Made by a program: the position numbers and the translations under genes
Notes under the pieces: model-generated
Told to the model about the DNA's origin: nothing
What the model saw: the letters and a program-made list of their open reading frames with translations, nothing else
Database searches by the model: none
Shown here: positions 58,501 through 64,000 of the stretch, piece by piece
Layout: every line of letters begins with the position of its first letter
How positions within the stretch are numbered: the stretch's first letter is position 1
Source: Chimonanthus salicifolius
Taxonomy: Eukaryota > Streptophyta > Magnoliopsida > Laurales > Calycanthaceae
Reading direction: 5' to 3'
DNA: 64,000 bases
Assembly (NCBI GenBank): GCA_013350335.1
Contig: CM023540.1
Span: 45,739,222 to 45,803,221, forward strand

Positions 58501-60389
58501 CCTTTGGAATAAGAGAAATTCCAGAATATTTGAAGGAAAATCAATTGAGGTTAGTGAGCTTTTTCAGAGGGCTAAATGGAGGGCTGTGTATTTGGCTTCT
58601 TTCTGGCAATGAGTTCGAGGGACTCAAACTCGTTGATTTCCTCTCATCGTAGAAAGGTTGCATGAGCGGTTACGATAAGAAGTTGAGAACTTTAGTCATT
58701 TGGGTTCCTCCTTAATGAGATGCCATGAAATTCAATGTGAATGGAGCTTCTAGGGGAAACTCAGGCCCAACAGGGACAAGAGGTGTTCTTAGGAACCATT
58801 GCAACCTAACATCTTTAGTTTCCACAGCGATGGTGGGGATCTGGGATTCAAATGAGTCAGAACTCCTCAGTATTAGGATTGCTCATACCATTTGGACAGT
58901 CTATGGGCATGGTAAATTAGTGATAGAAGGAGATTTGGCAAATGCAATCAAATGGGATATAGGGCAGAAGCAACCTCCCTGTGGATTGATTACCACGGTT
59001 AAGGAGATTAGGGCTCTAGTTTCAGGACTTGGTGTTTCCTTTGCCCAAGTCAATCGCACAGCTAATGGTGTAGTAGATTTCTTCATAAAGTCTAGAGTTG
59101 AAAACCCAACTTTAGGCATGTTTGTTTTTGTGAGATAGGAGGGATTCGTGTAGGGATGAGGCTATGATGATTGTATTCGATTTATGGATATTTTGTAGTA
59201 GTGCTTTTTTTATGTTTTGTATTTTTCTTTTTTCGGTCGATTCCTTCTAGACCCTATCATCATTTGATGTATTGGTATCTTTTTCCTCTATTAATATAAT
59301 CCTTACTATTACCTCTCAAAAAAGAAAAAGAATTGAAATCTGAAATCTGAAAAGTGATAAAGAAACAATCGGGTGAGAGAACCGAAAAATAGAATCTGAA
59401 AAAGGAGAAAAAAAAAATCCTGAAATCCAAAGTGGGAGTTGGGCTTCAAACCTTTAATTTGAAAAAAAGGGGTAAATCTAAAATTTGAGATAGATAAAAT
59501 TTGAAAAAATCTGAAATGAAATGAACTTAAATGGGAGACTTGTGCAAGATCTGAGAGAGGTAGAGGTGGAGGTGGTGGAAGGAGATCATGCACGTGAAAG
59601 AAGAAAAGAGAAGATGGATTTTAAATCTCAAATCTGAAAAAAAGGAAAAAAATTTGATAGAGAGTGAGAGAGAGAGGGAGAGTACTTATGCTAATGGTGT
59701 TTATGCATTAATTCTCCCATTTAATCCAGCTGTTTGCTGATCTAATGGCTGGAAGACAAAGCTCATTAGTTTACATTGTGAACTGGTTCACAATGGATAA
59801 TTTCTCAGGGTTCTGACCTATTTTCCCTCATGTGGCACCCAACAAAATTAAGCTTGTGCCTTGGCATGGATACTTGTACCTTTAAAAGCTTGCCAGGCTT
59901 GGAGTCACCGACTTCTTTTCTGGCGTTTTCCTCCTTTGAGCTTGGATGTTTTTTTTCTATTTTTGCATGTTTTTCCCTTTCTTTTCTTGTTTCAGTCTAA
60001 TTCTTTTAGACCTCTTCTTTCTTTTTGTATCTTTACTCTTATTTTTAATAAATTTTATTGGTTACTGCTCAAAAAAGAAAAGCCTACTTATGTTTAACAC
60101 CCAAAAAAGATTTGCATGACCTTCTCTATTGGCCATGGCCATGTATTTCTGAGCTTTTGTCTCTTCCATGTTTCCTTATTGCCTGTTATTTTTGTTGTCA
60201 TCATGAATCCAGTATGGTTTGGTATCTATTAATAAGAATCTCTTATCACATATTTTTAGTTTTTAAAGTTTGTGTCTATGAATTCTTTTGGTGCTTTTTT
60301 GATGTATTTTTTTTTTTCACAGCTACTTTCAGGGCATTCCGGAGGCTGTTCCTGAAACGGAACAGAGGAGCAGAGGCTGTGCTTGTTGA
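28477..60389 (+). CDS. RABG3: Rab7-type small GTPase, 7 exons over 32 kb
   Basis: Joined exons 28477-28529, 28704-28730, 33865-33964, 34045-34191, 50936-51016, 51403-51548 and 60323-60389 give 621 nt, exactly 206 residues plus TGA, the usual plant Rab7 length. P-loop GDSGVGKT is at residues 15-22, the switch I Thr near 40, WDTAGQE at 62-68, NKVD at 125-128 and ETSAK at 156-160. The C-terminal CAC is the geranylgeranylation signal. [14 protein letters not shown] and YFQGIPEAV are Rab7/RABG3 signatures. Known family role: late endosome and vacuole membrane traffic. All introns are GT-AG and no coding lesion is seen. The start has a good context (GCCATGG). Introns 2, 4 and 6 are transposon-filled; the host gene seems to tolerate this by splicing. 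The paralogue within RABG3 is not resolved. Confidence 0.97.
28704..28730 (+). CDS. RABG3: Rab7 exon 2 (27 nt)
   Basis: Completes the P-loop (GVGKTCLMN) and ends in the first two bases of a Gln codon. Acceptor CAG at 28701-28703, donor GTATCC at 28731. Small enough to be missed by automatic annotation. Confidence 0.96.
28731..30150. other. Intron 2, 5' part
   Basis: No gene recognised. From about 29520 to 30150 the text becomes less AT-rich and leads into an LTR-like remnant. Confidence 0.45.
29800..30230 (-). mobile_element. Possible LTR-element remnant in intron 2
   Basis: On the minus strand CCCTAACA is followed by ATTGGTATCAGA (30150-30163), the normal LTR end plus initiator-Met primer site. 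The rest of the LTR is missing or overwritten by the LINE starting about 30226, so only the junction supports this call. Confidence 0.4.
30226..32080 (-). mobile_element. 5'-truncated LINE with RNase H (LINE-4)
   Basis: Read on the minus strand from 32080: the RT C-terminal thumb, a heavily mutated zinc-binding domain near 31100-31300, then RNase H. The RNase H pieces are [20 protein letters not shown] with RDSSEAEVL at 30648-30863 and a shifted C-terminal piece at 30385-30606. Stops and frameshifts are numerous. It lies antisense to the Rab7 transcript in intron 2. Confidence 0.72.
32358..33674. mobile_element. Long-TIR element, 1.3 kb
   Basis: Inverted arms of about 120 bp (roughly 32358-32480 and 33550-33674) share blocks such as CATAAAGT, GGTCCAT(C/G)TGGAG/CTCCACATGGATC and GGGTTGGATGGG or its complement. 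The interior is AT-rich with several ATGATCCA motifs and no transposase. Long arms suggest a Mutator-like or foldback element. A target duplication was not resolved. Confidence 0.5.
33865..33964 (+). CDS. RABG3: Rab7 exon 3
   Basis: Encodes [20 protein letters not shown] and the following strand up to LVTLQ, including the switch I effector loop. Acceptor TTTAG, donor GTGAGT, phase 0 end. Confidence 0.97.
34045..34191 (+). CDS. RABG3: Rab7 exon 4
   Basis: 49 codons from [10 protein letters not shown] to EEFLKQ, holding the G3 motif and switch II. Preceded by the 80-nt intron 3; donor GTAAAT at 34192 opens the 16.7-kb intron 4. Confidence 0.97.
34760..35492 (-). pseudogene. LINE-2 zf-RVT domain and C-terminus
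   Basis: Minus-strand frame with [14 protein letters not shown] core, then [20 protein letters not shown] at 34990-35090, the usual CxxC...H...C zinc-binding arrangement, and WEERNNRIF. No RNase H follows, unlike LINE-3 and LINE-4. The reading frame continues across the LTR insertion into the RT part beyond 39402. Confidence 0.85.
36350..36545 (+). repeat. ~40-bp tandem repeats, GGGACCAACATGTC type
   Basis: Degenerate units alternating ATGGGACCAACATGTC and CAATACGTCTACC, best aligned at 36400-36530 with 39-40 bp spacing. Weaker related CCATGGG phrases extend from about 35780 to 36720. Confidence 0.75.
36940..37173 (+). repeat. TRIM 5' LTR
   Basis: 234 bp, contains an inverted TGTGGGA...TCCCACA pair (CCGATGTGGGA/TCCCACATCGG) and TATTTAAG. 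Confidence 0.95.
37290..37523 (+). repeat. TRIM 3' LTR
   Basis: 234 bp, same length as the 5' LTR and about 96 percent identical by eye. Confidence 0.95.
37985..38160 (+). repeat. ~40-bp tandem repeats, ACGTGAGGGA type
   Basis: Four units containing (A)CGTGAGGGA(C/T), ACCCATACCACGTCTCAAT and TCAT, spaced 45, 39 and 41 bp. A fifth relative lies at about 37750. Confidence 0.7.
39402..41110 (-). pseudogene. LINE-2 reverse transcriptase
   Basis: Minus-strand pieces at 40194-40844, 39949-40206 and 39517-39894. They contain [53 protein letters not shown], the catalytic box as FVDDTIIF (Ala to Val variant) and NFLWGD...[12 protein letters not shown]. Frameshifts separate the pieces and a few stops occur, for example near 39530. 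It is clearly less decayed than LINE-1. Confidence 0.9.
41111..42250 (-). pseudogene. LINE-2 endonuclease region
   Basis: The minus strand near 42240 begins [15 protein letters not shown], then [15 protein letters not shown], the start of an L1-type endonuclease/exonuclease/phosphatase domain. Decay is heavy downstream, with many stops. Confidence 0.8.
42524..43071 (-). pseudogene. LINE-2 ORF1-like N-terminal region
   Basis: The minus-strand frame 42524-42910 is Pro/Ser-rich with no named domain. It lies just 5' of the endonuclease, continues across the LTR element to 49390-49561, and is taken as part of LINE-2 upstream coding or leader sequence. Confidence 0.45.
43072..43270 (+). repeat. 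5' LTR of element 43072-49389
   Basis: 199 bp; has one more AAACTC unit than the 3' copy and about ten substitutions by eye. Confidence 0.92.
44767..48108 (+). mobile_element. 3.3-kb solo LTR, copy 3
   Basis: Starts TGTCACGCCCCGCC and ends GGGTCATTACA. A perfect 5-bp duplication CAACA flanks it (44762-44766 and 48109-48113). It is colinear with copy 1 and reverse-colinear with copy 2. No proteins. It sits in the non-autonomous LTR element, the third layer of the intron 4 nest. Confidence 0.9.
47465..47690 (+). repeat. ~95-bp tandem repeat in solo LTR copy 3
   Basis: AATCCCATCGGTGAAAGGAT starts units at 47465, 47558 and 47654 (periods 93 and 96, third unit partial). Copies 1 and 2 do not show the expansion. 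Confidence 0.85.
49103..49136 (+). other. Conserved stem-loop near 3' LTR
   Basis: TCCCTCTGCC (49103-49112) pairs with GGCAGAGGGA (49127-49136) around 14 nt. Same stem as at 4841-4875 in the smaller relative. Confidence 0.6.
49198..49389 (+). repeat. 3' LTR of element 43072-49389
   Basis: 192 bp, followed directly by GAGGG. Confidence 0.92.
49578..50935. other. Remaining 3' part of Rab7 intron 4
   Basis: Original intron sequence after the LINE-2 nest. It has an (AAC)n-type run at 49608-49669 and is otherwise AT-rich. It ends in a TTTTTACTGCAG acceptor. No gene seen. Confidence 0.6.
49608..49669 (+). repeat. (AAC)n-rich microsatellite
   Basis: Imperfect AAC/CAG/AAT triplets, about 20 units. 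Confidence 0.8.
50936..51016 (+). CDS. RABG3: Rab7 exon 5
   Basis: 27 codons from [19 protein letters not shown] to NSRV, with the guanine-specifying NKVD. Acceptor TGCAG, donor GTAAGA. Confidence 0.97.
51403..51548 (+). CDS. RABG3: Rab7 exon 6
   Basis: Encodes [15 protein letters not shown] through YFETSAKE and NEHKQDI (last codon split). Acceptor TGCAG, donor GTAAGT. Confidence 0.97.
51884..52083 (-). mobile_element. tRNA-derived SINE in intron 6
   Basis: About 200 bp flanked by near-identical direct repeats of about 28 bp (from TGGATTTAGTTACTT at 51855 and again at 52084). On the minus strand it starts with a tRNA-like head with GTCAAGAGCTCAACTCATAA and a B-box-like GAGTTTGATTC, and ends in an A run (T run at 51878-51885). 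The layout is that of a Pol III SINE with target duplication. Confidence 0.75.
52270..53040 (+). mobile_element. Decayed LINE 3' fragment
   Basis: Translates in pieces to zf-RVT and RNase H-like phrases (WAPPKGSFK at about 52755, then stop). A T-rich 3' UTR follows and an A run ends the fragment at 53023-53043. 5'-truncated and strongly mutated. Confidence 0.55.
53044..55420. other. Intron 6 middle, nothing coding
   Basis: No supported gene. The stretch 53220-53470 contains (ATC)n/(AGC)n triplets and a GGGGTCGGCTTTTCGAGTTC phrase seen in dispersed plant repeats. The rest is plain AT-rich intron. Confidence 0.45.
55425..55556 (-). mobile_element. tRNA-derived SINE-like element
   Basis: The minus strand carries an A-box-like TAGCACAAGTGGTAAGGGC and, about 35 nt further, a B-box GGGTTCAAGTCTC. 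This spacing fits a Pol III internal promoter. No tRNA fold is evident. Ends are approximate. Confidence 0.55.
55557..55786 (+). repeat. Purine-rich degenerate repeats, left block
   Basis: Units like GGAGTTAGATTTCAAATCT and AAAATCTGAAAA recur imperfectly. The same text type continues after LINE-3 at 59325-59690, so LINE-3 landed inside this array. Confidence 0.6.
55787..56690 (+). pseudogene. LINE-3 RT C-terminal remnant
   Basis: Contains a SVLVNGSP phrase in one frame, a FADDT-like box near 56095-56110 (in-frame stop before it), [26 protein letters not shown], then [18 protein letters not shown]. The [12 protein letters not shown] block is present twice. Confidence 0.82.
56361..56499 (+). 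repeat. 69-bp in-frame tandem duplication
   Basis: Two copies starting at 56361 and 56430 with about two differences, adding 23 residues to the RT thumb of LINE-3. Confidence 0.93.
57241..58144 (+). mobile_element. 904-bp solo LTR in LINE-3
   Basis: Starts TGTTAAGATATGG and ends CGCTAACA. A perfect 5-bp duplication GATTC flanks it (57236-57240 and 58145-58149). The 3' part has CGTGGACGTAAGCC and GCCGAACCACGTAAA, matching the same region of the LTRs at 7379 and 14160, so a related Copia-like group. A TATA-like AATATAAATA lies near 57458. Confidence 0.9.
58145..58612 (+). pseudogene. LINE-3 zf-RVT domain
   Basis: [20 protein letters not shown], then [20 protein letters not shown] (CxxC...H...C), one stop near 58350, then [13 protein letters not shown]. 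It resumes the domain cut at 57240. Confidence 0.88.
58725..59138 (+). pseudogene. LINE-3 RNase H domain
   Basis: [20 protein letters not shown] (DGAS variant with Asn for the first catalytic Asp), [12 protein letters not shown] and [10 protein letters not shown], ending [11 protein letters not shown]. 137 codons open. The Asp-to-Asn change at the first active-site position should inactivate it. Confidence 0.88.
59325..59690 (+). repeat. Purine-rich degenerate repeats, right block
   Basis: Continuation of the array seen at 55557-55786 (AATCTGAAA, GTGGGAGTTGGGCTTCAAA). Ends in a (GA)n run near 59665. Confidence 0.55.
59850..60077 (+). mobile_element. LINE 3' UTR fragment
   Basis: TTTTAGACCTCTTCTTTC, TTTTGTATC, TTTTAATAAATTTTATTGG and terminal CTCAAAAAAG follow the pattern of the other LINE tails. 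Strongly 5'-truncated, with no coding part. Confidence 0.55.
60323..60389 (+). CDS. RABG3: Rab7 exon 7
   Basis: Encodes the last base of Ile, then [20 protein letters not shown] and C, then TGA at 60387-60389. Acceptor TTTTTTTCACAG. The CAC end is a double-cysteine geranylgeranylation signal. Confidence 0.97.
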
Positions 60390-60402
60390 GATGGGCTACT
60401 CT

Positions 60403-60498
60403 TTTTTCGGCGGTAACAAAGACAAATTATATTAATAGAGAAATAAACAGTACAAATACATCAAAGCAAACAAGGGTCTATCTAGACCCTGAAAAAAC
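60403..60498 (-). mobile_element. 96-bp LINE tail in Rab7 3' UTR
   Basis: Flanked by the 12-bp duplication ATGGGCTACTCT (60391-60402 and 60499-60510). Read on the minus strand it matches the LINE-3 3' UTR pattern: TCTAGACCC, TTGATGTATT, CTCTATTAATATAAT and a final CCGAAAAAAG. It supplies an AATAAA at 60442-60447 on the gene strand, about 53 nt after the stop. Confidence 0.85.
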
Positions 60499-60510
60499 AT
60501 GGGCTACTCT

Positions 60511-61121
60511 CAAAGGAACAGTTACCGGCAAAAGGACCTTTCACTAATCTGGTTTGGTTATTCGGATTGGATCATTTTTTAATTGAGTTCCATTTTTTTC
60601 ATAGTGTACATTTAAGTTCATCAAGGATCAGTGTGCCACCTTTTGCCATTGTAATCTAGTTTGACTGGATAATTTTTTTAAAAAAGTTTTGAATGGGTTA
60701 ACACAACTGTTGATTGCCACATTTTTATTGCTCCGCAGATGTAATTGTCCTTATGTTTGATCATTGTTTTAGAATTTTAGTAGGTATTTTGCTTAATGTT
60801 TGGCAAAGTATGAATGCCCGGTTGGTTGTGGAAAATCAGGTTGTAGAACTAATTGAAGTGGGATGGAATTGGACCCATGACTAGTCCTTAATAGTAGAAT
60901 TTGCAAATTCTCATGGTTGCAACCCATAAAGATCATTTGTTTGACTCGTAGGGATGTAAATGGATATCCGAAATCTGAAGGCCCGAAAGCATTGGACCCA
61001 AAATAATTGATTCGTATGCAAATTTTAGGTCTGTTTAATTTATTGGATACGAGTCTAAATCCGAAACTAAAATCCACTTGTTTTTGGATGGGATTTGGAT
61101 CTAGCCATTTACAAATTCAAG
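60511..61121. other. Rab7 downstream region
   Basis: 3' UTR or intergenic DNA without a supported gene. Confidence 0.4.
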
Positions 61122-61548
61122 AACCCAAGGACCGGTTATATACAATATGTACTTTCATGTTGTATATTTATCTTGACTATATCGGTGATATTATGTGGGC
61201 TCGATCGATATATATCGTATCGGCTGATATTTCATCCTATGATGTAAACAAGTCAACCTCATGTCGAGTTTAGATAAGATCCAATTTGAATCCACTTAAT
61301 AATGTTCAATCTAGATCAGGTCAAATTCAGATTCATATTCATGAATATATGATCGAAACTTGATTCCACTTGAAAGTATCAGATTCAAATATTTCCAAAA
61401 CTAAAATTATCAACATTTTCTTCTATAAAAAGAAAAACAAATCAGGTAAATAATTAAGTTCCCATATCAAATCAGGTAATATCGCCGATTTGGTCAGGAT
61501 AAATATACAACATGAAAGTACATATTGTATATAACGGGCCCTTGGGTT
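61122..61548. mobile_element. 427-bp MITE with 51-bp TIRs
   Basis: The left arm 61122-61172 (AACCCAAGGACCGGTTATA...) and right arm 61498-61548 are reverse complements with only about three mismatches. The interior is AT-rich with no ORF. A target duplication was not clear, because the flanks are degenerate GGACC/ATCCG repeats. Confidence 0.85.
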
Positions 61549-62437
61549 TAAATCGGACCTGAGTCTAATTTTGGGCTTTCAAGTAGGCAGAGATCTAAGA
61601 ATGCAAGGCCCAGGACCCGTACAATTTTATTCAGACCCTATTCTTTTACTCGAAATTGAACTTGGGCCCTTGTCAAGTCGAACCGAGTTTAGGTTTTTAT
61701 TGAGTTGGGCATTGCTGATGCAGGTCAAGCCTGGTCCAATCATTCTAAGAAACTGGGTTGCAGAATTGACTGCCCTGTGTTAGGCTGATACAGTAATTAA
61801 CTTGCTGAGAAACATATTTTGCTTGTTCAAGAAATTTGCCGCCACCCTTTTCAACCAATATGTTCTTTTTTTCTTTTTTTTTTTAATAAAAATTATCATG
61901 ATATAATCGCTTGTTATTACAATTTTAAGATTATTCATTTGAAATCTTTGTCGACGTTAAATAGTTAAAAGATTTGTAGAAAACATTCTCAAAATTTAAT
62001 TATATGTGTAGTCTGAGCATAAATGAGATAAATAGAGTTATGGATGATGGAGAATAAAATGTTTCTAAAAGTATTTTATGCACGTAAAATCTTATAATGT
62101 GATGTGACTGCAGATAATATTTGTGTTCTTCGGTTGGGCTCAGGCCGGGCTTCACTAAATGAGCCCGAGTCTGACCAAAGTCCGAGCCCCAATTATTTTG
62201 CATCTGGTATATTTTTATTTATTTTTTTAAAATTTTTATATAAATTTAAAGGCCGGCCATATAAACACCCGCCTTTTCTTTCTCTACACGAAATCGAGTG
62301 AAATTACCCTTTTACCCTTCATTTTTTAAGAAAAAACGATTCCTCCGCATCATTTGAACAAATAGTGGAACATTTTTTATTCGTTAGAACGAACCTTGCC
62401 CTGTAAATTGTATTGTTCGAACATCTTTATGTGGGTT
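61549..62437. other. Intergenic, nothing recognised
   Basis: Short CCCGGACC-type text at first, then AT-rich DNA. No gene. Confidence 0.4.
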
Positions 62438-62761
62438 TTGGAGTGAGATTTTCAAATAAGGTCGTTTCTCGATCGATTTTTACAAACAAGTTATAAAAAA
62501 TCATCTACTCTGAATTTTATGAACTCCAGGACTAATTTTAAGTGAAAAGGGTATAGTTTTAGGCTTAAAAAATTATACCCAAAGAATTAAGAAAAAATGG
62601 CGTTCCCTCTTGATTCTTTGGGTACAATTTTTGAAGCCCAAAACTATACCCTTTTCACTTAAAATCAGTCTCGGAGTTCATAAAATTCAGAATAGATGAA
62701 TTTTGATACCTTTTTTGTAGAAATAAGTCGAGAAACCGCTTCTTTTGAAAAACCGAGCCAA
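62438..62761. mobile_element. Near-perfect foldback element (long hairpin)
   Basis: Arms of about 155 bp (62438-62592 and 62605-62761) pair around a loop of about 12-15 nt. Inner parts such as AAGTGAAAAGGGTATAGTTTT and its complement match almost perfectly, outer parts less so. Probably a foldback MITE; transcribed, it would make a long dsRNA hairpin. Confidence 0.82.
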
Positions 62762-63023
62762 ACGCGCAAATGTTACAGTTGCCTATGCAAAAACTTATTT
62801 TGAAAATACAAAAAGTACCTGAAAAAGAAAAAAAAAAAAAGATTTAATGTGAATATATTTTCATTAAAAAAAATCTTTTCATAAAATATCATACTCTCAA
62901 AAGCAAAAACTTTAATAGGAATGAAGTATATTAAAAAATTTGAAAAAAAATACAAAATATTAAAATCGAAAGAGAAAATTAACTACAATCTGATTTGAAA
63001 TTTATATTTTCTAATGTTCCATG
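62762..63023. other. AT-rich intergenic DNA
   Basis: A/T tracts only; nothing recognised. Confidence 0.5.
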
Positions 63024-64000
63024 TGTTAGTGTATAGGTTTGATTGAGTCTATGTATTGTCAATTCCGTGACCGAGTGTGACCGTATGTGTTGGACCTTGC
63101 CTTGGAAGATCTAAGAAGATGTCAAAGTCTGAAGACCGCATGAAGATCTGTTGCACATGAAGGTTCTACCGTCTACACATGATTAACACACAGGTAAGTA
63201 GACCCAGTGGACCTTAGGTCAAGCCCAAATTATCCTAGAAGTCAATGGCTTAATAATTGGGAAATCTTATAATAGGTTTCAACTTTGAGGCCTCGAGCTT
63301 TCTCTGGAGGACTCGAGACTGAAATATGAGAAAACCGCTGGTTGAATCTGTGAAAATCCTTGGTCCCCAGTCTGGAGGCCTCAAACTTTTTCTGGAGGCC
63401 TCGAGATCGTTTGTGAGAATCGTGACAGCTTGTATCTGATGTGTGCACCTAAGCCTAGCTATCCTTTGACTTTATGTCAATCAAAATCTAGGAGGGAAAA
63501 TCTTTAGAGGCTCTTTGATTATGAAAAATCTAAAAAGGATACGCATTCATCATGATTGGCAATCATGGTTATAATTGGAAACCTTGAGAAAGCTTCTCAA
63601 TCTAATAAGGGATAAAAGTCTCAAGGTGATTTGCAATCTTACAAAACTTGAAGATTTCAAGAGGCTCCCTTTGATTTTAAAAGATCCTTCAAAATTATCT
63701 TGCCACCTCATGTTTTGATAAGTTAAATATCCTGTTTAGCAATCGAGGATAGATGTCAATTTAGTGAATTGGTCATTGACTCAATGTGATTAGAAGAATG
63801 GTTTGAAATCTGGCAAATTCAATGAGTTGTATTACCATATTCAGCCTGGAGGCCTCGAAGAAAACCTGGAGGCCTCGAGACTCAGTCATTGCAAAACTTT
63901 CTTATAAATACACAGCTGGCTGATTTCAAAAGCAGTCCTGAACATTGGAAAATACAGAACAACTATTAGAGAGCTTTCAGCTCATCATCACTTCATCTTC
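63024..64000 (+). mobile_element. LTR-like sequence, cut by window end
   Basis: Possible LTR start TGTTAGTGTATAGG at 63024 and a promoter-like CTTATAAATACACAG at 63900-63914. GGAGGCCTCGAG or close variants occur six times (63287, 63306, 63373, 63394, 63848, 63868). No open frame. The LTR reading is inferred from TG start and promoter position; the other end is outside the window. Confidence 0.4.

Larger units (their letters stand above)
55787..59322 (+). mobile_element. 5'-truncated LINE with RNase H (LINE-3)
   Basis: Order on the + strand: RT fragment (starting in MEKAYDFVD), thumb, zinc-binding domain split by a 904-bp solo LTR, RNase H, 3' UTR with TTCTAGACCC and a terminal CTCAAAAAAG. 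Same strand as the Rab7 gene, in intron 6. Stops and frameshifts break it, yet the RNase H part is almost intact. The target duplication is unclear because the flanks are repetitive. Confidence 0.88.

Noticed and set aside
59861..60435. Short frames just before Rab7 exon 7
   Set aside because: Hydrophobic translation of T-rich LINE 3' UTR and intron; the frame at 60058-60435 even reads through exon 7 in a different frame from Rab7.

Overview
This window is nuclear DNA of a flowering plant. The evidence is GT-AG spliced genes, a plant-type LRR receptor kinase exon, a plant Rab7 (RABG3) GTPase, RNase H-bearing plant L1-type LINEs, TRIM and MITE elements, and AT-rich intergenic DNA. The very large, transposon-filled introns point to a repeat-rich genome, possibly a woody or early-diverging dicot or magnoliid; I cannot name a species.

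Only two genes are clearly cellular. At 1-888 lies the 3' end of a receptor-like kinase whose upstream exons fall outside the window. From 28477 to 60389 on the + strand lies a complete Rab7/RABG3 gene: seven exons, 621 coding nt, 206 residues, spread over 31.9 kb. Its six introns are 174, 5134, 80, 16744, 386 and 8774 nt. The long ones are filled with transposons, while the exons and splice sites look intact.

The space between the two genes (0.9-28.4 kb) is a transposon graveyard. It holds MITEs, a small non-autonomous LTR element nested in a 5'-truncated LINE (3.7-5.3 kb), and an unrecognised broken ORF (6.1-6.7 kb). A non-autonomous LTR element (7379-14486) follows, split by a 4.4-kb solo LTR. 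Next come a hAT-type MITE (15153-15454), an LTR remnant, and a degenerate LINE (about 17.2-26.7 kb) split by a 3.7-kb solo LTR.

Intron 2 of the Rab7 gene holds a minus-strand LINE fragment and a long-TIR element. Intron 4 holds one 15-kb nest: a minus-strand LINE (34547-49561, 16-bp target duplication). That LINE is split by a 3.9-kb LTR that itself contains a TRIM, and also by a non-autonomous LTR element that itself contains a solo LTR. Intron 6 holds SINEs, LINE fragments and a LINE with RNase H split by a 904-bp solo LTR. A 96-bp LINE tail sits directly behind the Rab7 stop codon. The last 4 kb (60.5-64 kb) contain two inverted-repeat elements and the start of an LTR-like sequence with a repeated GGAGGCCTCGAG motif.

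Most insertion boundaries were fixed by reading target-site duplications, so the relative order of many insertions can be stated. No CRISPR, rRNA or functional tRNA gene was seen.
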